Origin: Colwellia sp. M166
GTDB lineage: Bacteria > Pseudomonadota > Gammaproteobacteria > Enterobacterales > Alteromonadaceae
DNA: 64,000 nt
Assembly (NCBI RefSeq): GCF_024585285.1
Contig: NZ_CP040755.1
Location: 4,526,001 to 4,590,000 of the forward strand
Reading direction: 5' to 3'
Below are positions 62,436 to 64,000 of this stretch, one piece after another; positions within the stretch are counted from its first letter, which is position 1; each line of letters starts with the position of its first letter. The translations under genes were made by a program, and so were the position numbers. The notes under the pieces were generated by a model. That model made no database searches, was not told the DNA's origin, and saw nothing but the letters and a program-made list of their open reading frames with translations.

Positions 62436-63455
62436 ATGGGTCCAGTCATGCTTGATGTGCAAGGCACATCATTGTCTCAAGAAGATAAAGAAATCATTCA
62501 ACATCCACTGGTCGGTGGATTAATATTTTTTACCAGAAACTATCAATCACCTGAGCAAATTACGCAGTTAAGTCAACAAGTTCGTATAGCAGCTAAGAAA
62601 TCGATATTAATTGCTGTTGATCATGAAGGTGGCCGTGTACAACGCTTTCGTGATGGCTTTTCTGTGATCCCCGCCATGGGACAGTTATGGCAAATGGCTG
62701 AGCAAAACTTAGTTTTAGCAAAAGAGCTTGCGAAACAAAGTGCGATATTAATGGCATTAGAAGTACAGGCTGTCGGTATTGATATTAGCTTTGCACCGGT
62801 TTTGGATATTAATAATATTAGTGATGTTATTGGTGATCGTGCTTTTCATCAGCAATCTGACTATGTGACTGAATTAGCTGATGCTTTTATCTGTGGTTTA
62901 CATCAGGTTGGCATGAAAGCTACTGGTAAGCACTTCCCGGGTCATGGCAGCGTGAAAGCTGACTCTCACATTGACTTACCCATCGATAAACGCTCAACAG
63001 CTGAAATTTTTCAACAAGATTTAATGCCATTTAAACAACTTATTGCCAGAGATAAGGTGGACGCACTTATGCCAGCACATGTTATTTTTCCTGATGTTGA
63101 TAGTCAAGCCGTTGGTTTTTCACATCATTGGCTGCAAAATATTTTACGTCAACAATTAGGCTTTAATGGCGTTATTTTCAGTGATGATTTGTCCATGCAA
63201 GGGGCAGCAAGTGTTGGCGGCTTTATTGAACGTGCTGAAGCGGCACAATCTGCCGGTTGTGACATGTTATTGTTATGTAACAACCGAAAGGGGTGTATTG
63301 ATGTACTTGATAATGCCAATATTTCAGTTTCATTAACTTCAGATCAACGATTGAATAATTTATTAAAAACAACAAATAAAACGAATGCTTGGCCAGCATT
63401 AAAGCAAGATGTCGCATGGAAGACAGCGAGTGAAGTACTTAATTCTTACCGCTAA
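62436..63455 (+). CDS. nagZ: Beta-N-acetylhexosaminidase NagZ (GH3)
   Basis: Cytoplasmic enzyme of cell-wall recycling that removes GlcNAc from anhydro-muropeptides. 339 residues, as in E. coli (341). Marks: MGPVMLDVQGTSLS, the substrate loop AVDHEGGRVQRFRDGF (D62, H63), KHFPGHGSVKADSHID (165-180) with the His/Asp acid-base pair and the nucleophile in IFSDDLSMQGA (about D250). The psrA-nagZ order is common in gammaproteobacteria. Confidence 0.96.
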   Translation: MGPVMLDVQGTSLSQEDKEIIQHPLVGGLIFFTRNYQSPEQITQLSQQVRIAAKKSILIAVDHEGGRVQRFRDGFSVIPAMGQLWQMAEQNLVLAKELAKQSAILMALEVQAVGIDISFAPVLDINNISDVIGDRAFHQQSDYVTELADAFICGLHQVGMKATGKHFPGHGSVKADSHIDLPIDKRSTAEIFQQDLMPFKQLIARDKVDALMPAHVIFPDVDSQAVGFSHHWLQNILRQQLGFNGVIFSDDLSMQGAASVGGFIERAEAAQSAGCDMLLLCNNRKGCIDVLDNANISVSLTSDQRLNNLLKTTNKTNAWPALKQDVAWKTASEVLNSYR

Positions 63456-63599
63456 TGTTTATGCTATAAACGTCGCGAATATTTGCCTGTAGAATGTGGT
63501 TAATCGAAGCAAGCTAAGTTAGGTTAATATTATATTTCATTTACATTGTTATTGTTATTTTAGTTATTGCTCGCATTAAATACCGAGTTTTACTTAGTT

Positions 63600-63633
63600 G
63601 ATATAACCAATGCTCAAAAGTATTGGTTATATC
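63600..63633. repeat. 12-bp perfect hairpin between nagZ and dsbB
   Basis: GATATAACCAAT (63600-63611) and ATTGGTTATATC (63622-63633), loop 10 nt, between convergent genes. No U-tract on either strand; it may still act as a transcript end structure. Confidence 0.7.
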
Positions 63634-63643
63634 AATAAGGTAA

Positions 63644-64000
63644 TTAAAGCTTTCTTTGTTTTTGCAAGCGGACCAATAAAGCAATAGTAAATACTGCACT
63701 ATAAAACCCAAATATTAAGACCATAACTTGTGGCATGGTAAAGCCTAAAAATTGCCATTTAATATCACCACAATCACCAGTTGCTTCAAATAAAGCCGGT
63801 AGCCATTGATGTAATGGTGCCCAAGTTGGGAAGTTTGGAATATATTCACAACTGAATAAGAATGACATGGTTGTTGATTGCATATCGACATGCTCTAAAG
63901 CAAGCATGAGTCCCCAGACAGCCCCCGTTGCCCACAAACCATAAGCAACAATACGCATTAATATAAATTGGCAGCCTAATGCTCCTACCACACCAGCTAA
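63644..64000 (-). CDS. dsbB: Disulfide-bond formation protein DsbB, 3' part
   Basis: Inner-membrane quinone reductase that reoxidises DsbA. The frame is open to the window edge, so the N-terminus and the first Cys pair lie outside; about 118 residues are visible. They contain a membrane helix (IVAYGLWATGAVWGLML), the second periplasmic loop with its Cys pair (FLFSCEYIPNFPTW and FEATGDCGDIKW), the WQFLGFTMPQVM segment and the last helix. The second Cys pair is C-x(many)-C as in E. coli C104/C130. Start codon not visible. Confidence 0.93.
   Translation of the reverse strand, partial: LAGVVGALGCQFILMRIVAYGLWATGAVWGLMLALEHVDMQSTTMSFLFSCEYIPNFPTWAPLHQWLPALFEATGDCGDIKWQFLGFTMPQVMVLIFGFYSAVFTIALLVRLQKQRKL

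Overview
This 64 kb window is AT-rich chromosomal DNA from a marine gammaproteobacterium, most likely an Alteromonadales member of the Colwellia/Thalassotalea type. That placement is inferred from gene content: an S46 dipeptidyl peptidase, secreted subtilases with PPC domains, an M2 peptidase, a TPR-sulfotransferase beside a TonB receptor, and a PsrA-like regulator beside nagZ. No rRNA, tRNA, CRISPR array or phage was seen.

Layout. 1-3.5 kb is a mobile patch: the 3' part of an IS3-family element, three small orphan genes (one DUF4262, one resembling a release-factor core without GGQ) and a complete IS256-family element. 3.5-12.9 kb holds an S46 peptidase, a GGEEF diguanylate cyclase, bluB behind a cobalamin riboswitch, and two divergent secreted subtilases. 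13-19.2 kb has two convergent signalling genes: a Reg_prop/Y_Y_Y sensor ending in a degenerate GGDEF domain, and a membrane hybrid kinase with receiver and AraC output. 19.5-26 kb is a CzcCBA-type metal efflux operon with a CzcI-like leader gene and a divergent CadR-like MerR regulator; the promoter between them has the 19-bp spacer typical of MerR control. 26-35 kb carries an SDR-like protein, a small hydrolase, MarR, a siderophore-interacting protein, a propeller protein, a YgjP-like protease, pgi and a LysR regulator. 35.4-40.3 kb is a TetR regulator divergent from a two-gene RND pump with a perfect dyad between them.

40.8-48.2 kb is a decaying accessory stretch: a lone GIY-YIG nuclease, an IS110-family remnant joined to a truncated nitroreductase, a frameshifted universal stress gene, an internally deleted SulP transporter, then intact cytochrome b561, YceI and SnoaL-like genes, a frameshifted lipoprotein and a DUF7010-like protein. 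48.9-64 kb is mostly housekeeping and transport: an Nramp-like carrier with altered metal-site motifs, DUF1707 protein, TPR-sulfotransferase, TonB receptor, BCCT transporter, MarR, M2 peptidase, PsrA-like TetR, nagZ and the 3' part of dsbB.

The most interesting unexplained structure is at 61.06-61.33 kb: two tandem, similar, minus-strand units of about 91 nt, each with a promoter-like sequence, a 5' stem-loop, a small middle stem-loop and a terminator hairpin with eight U. They look like a pair of related small RNAs.
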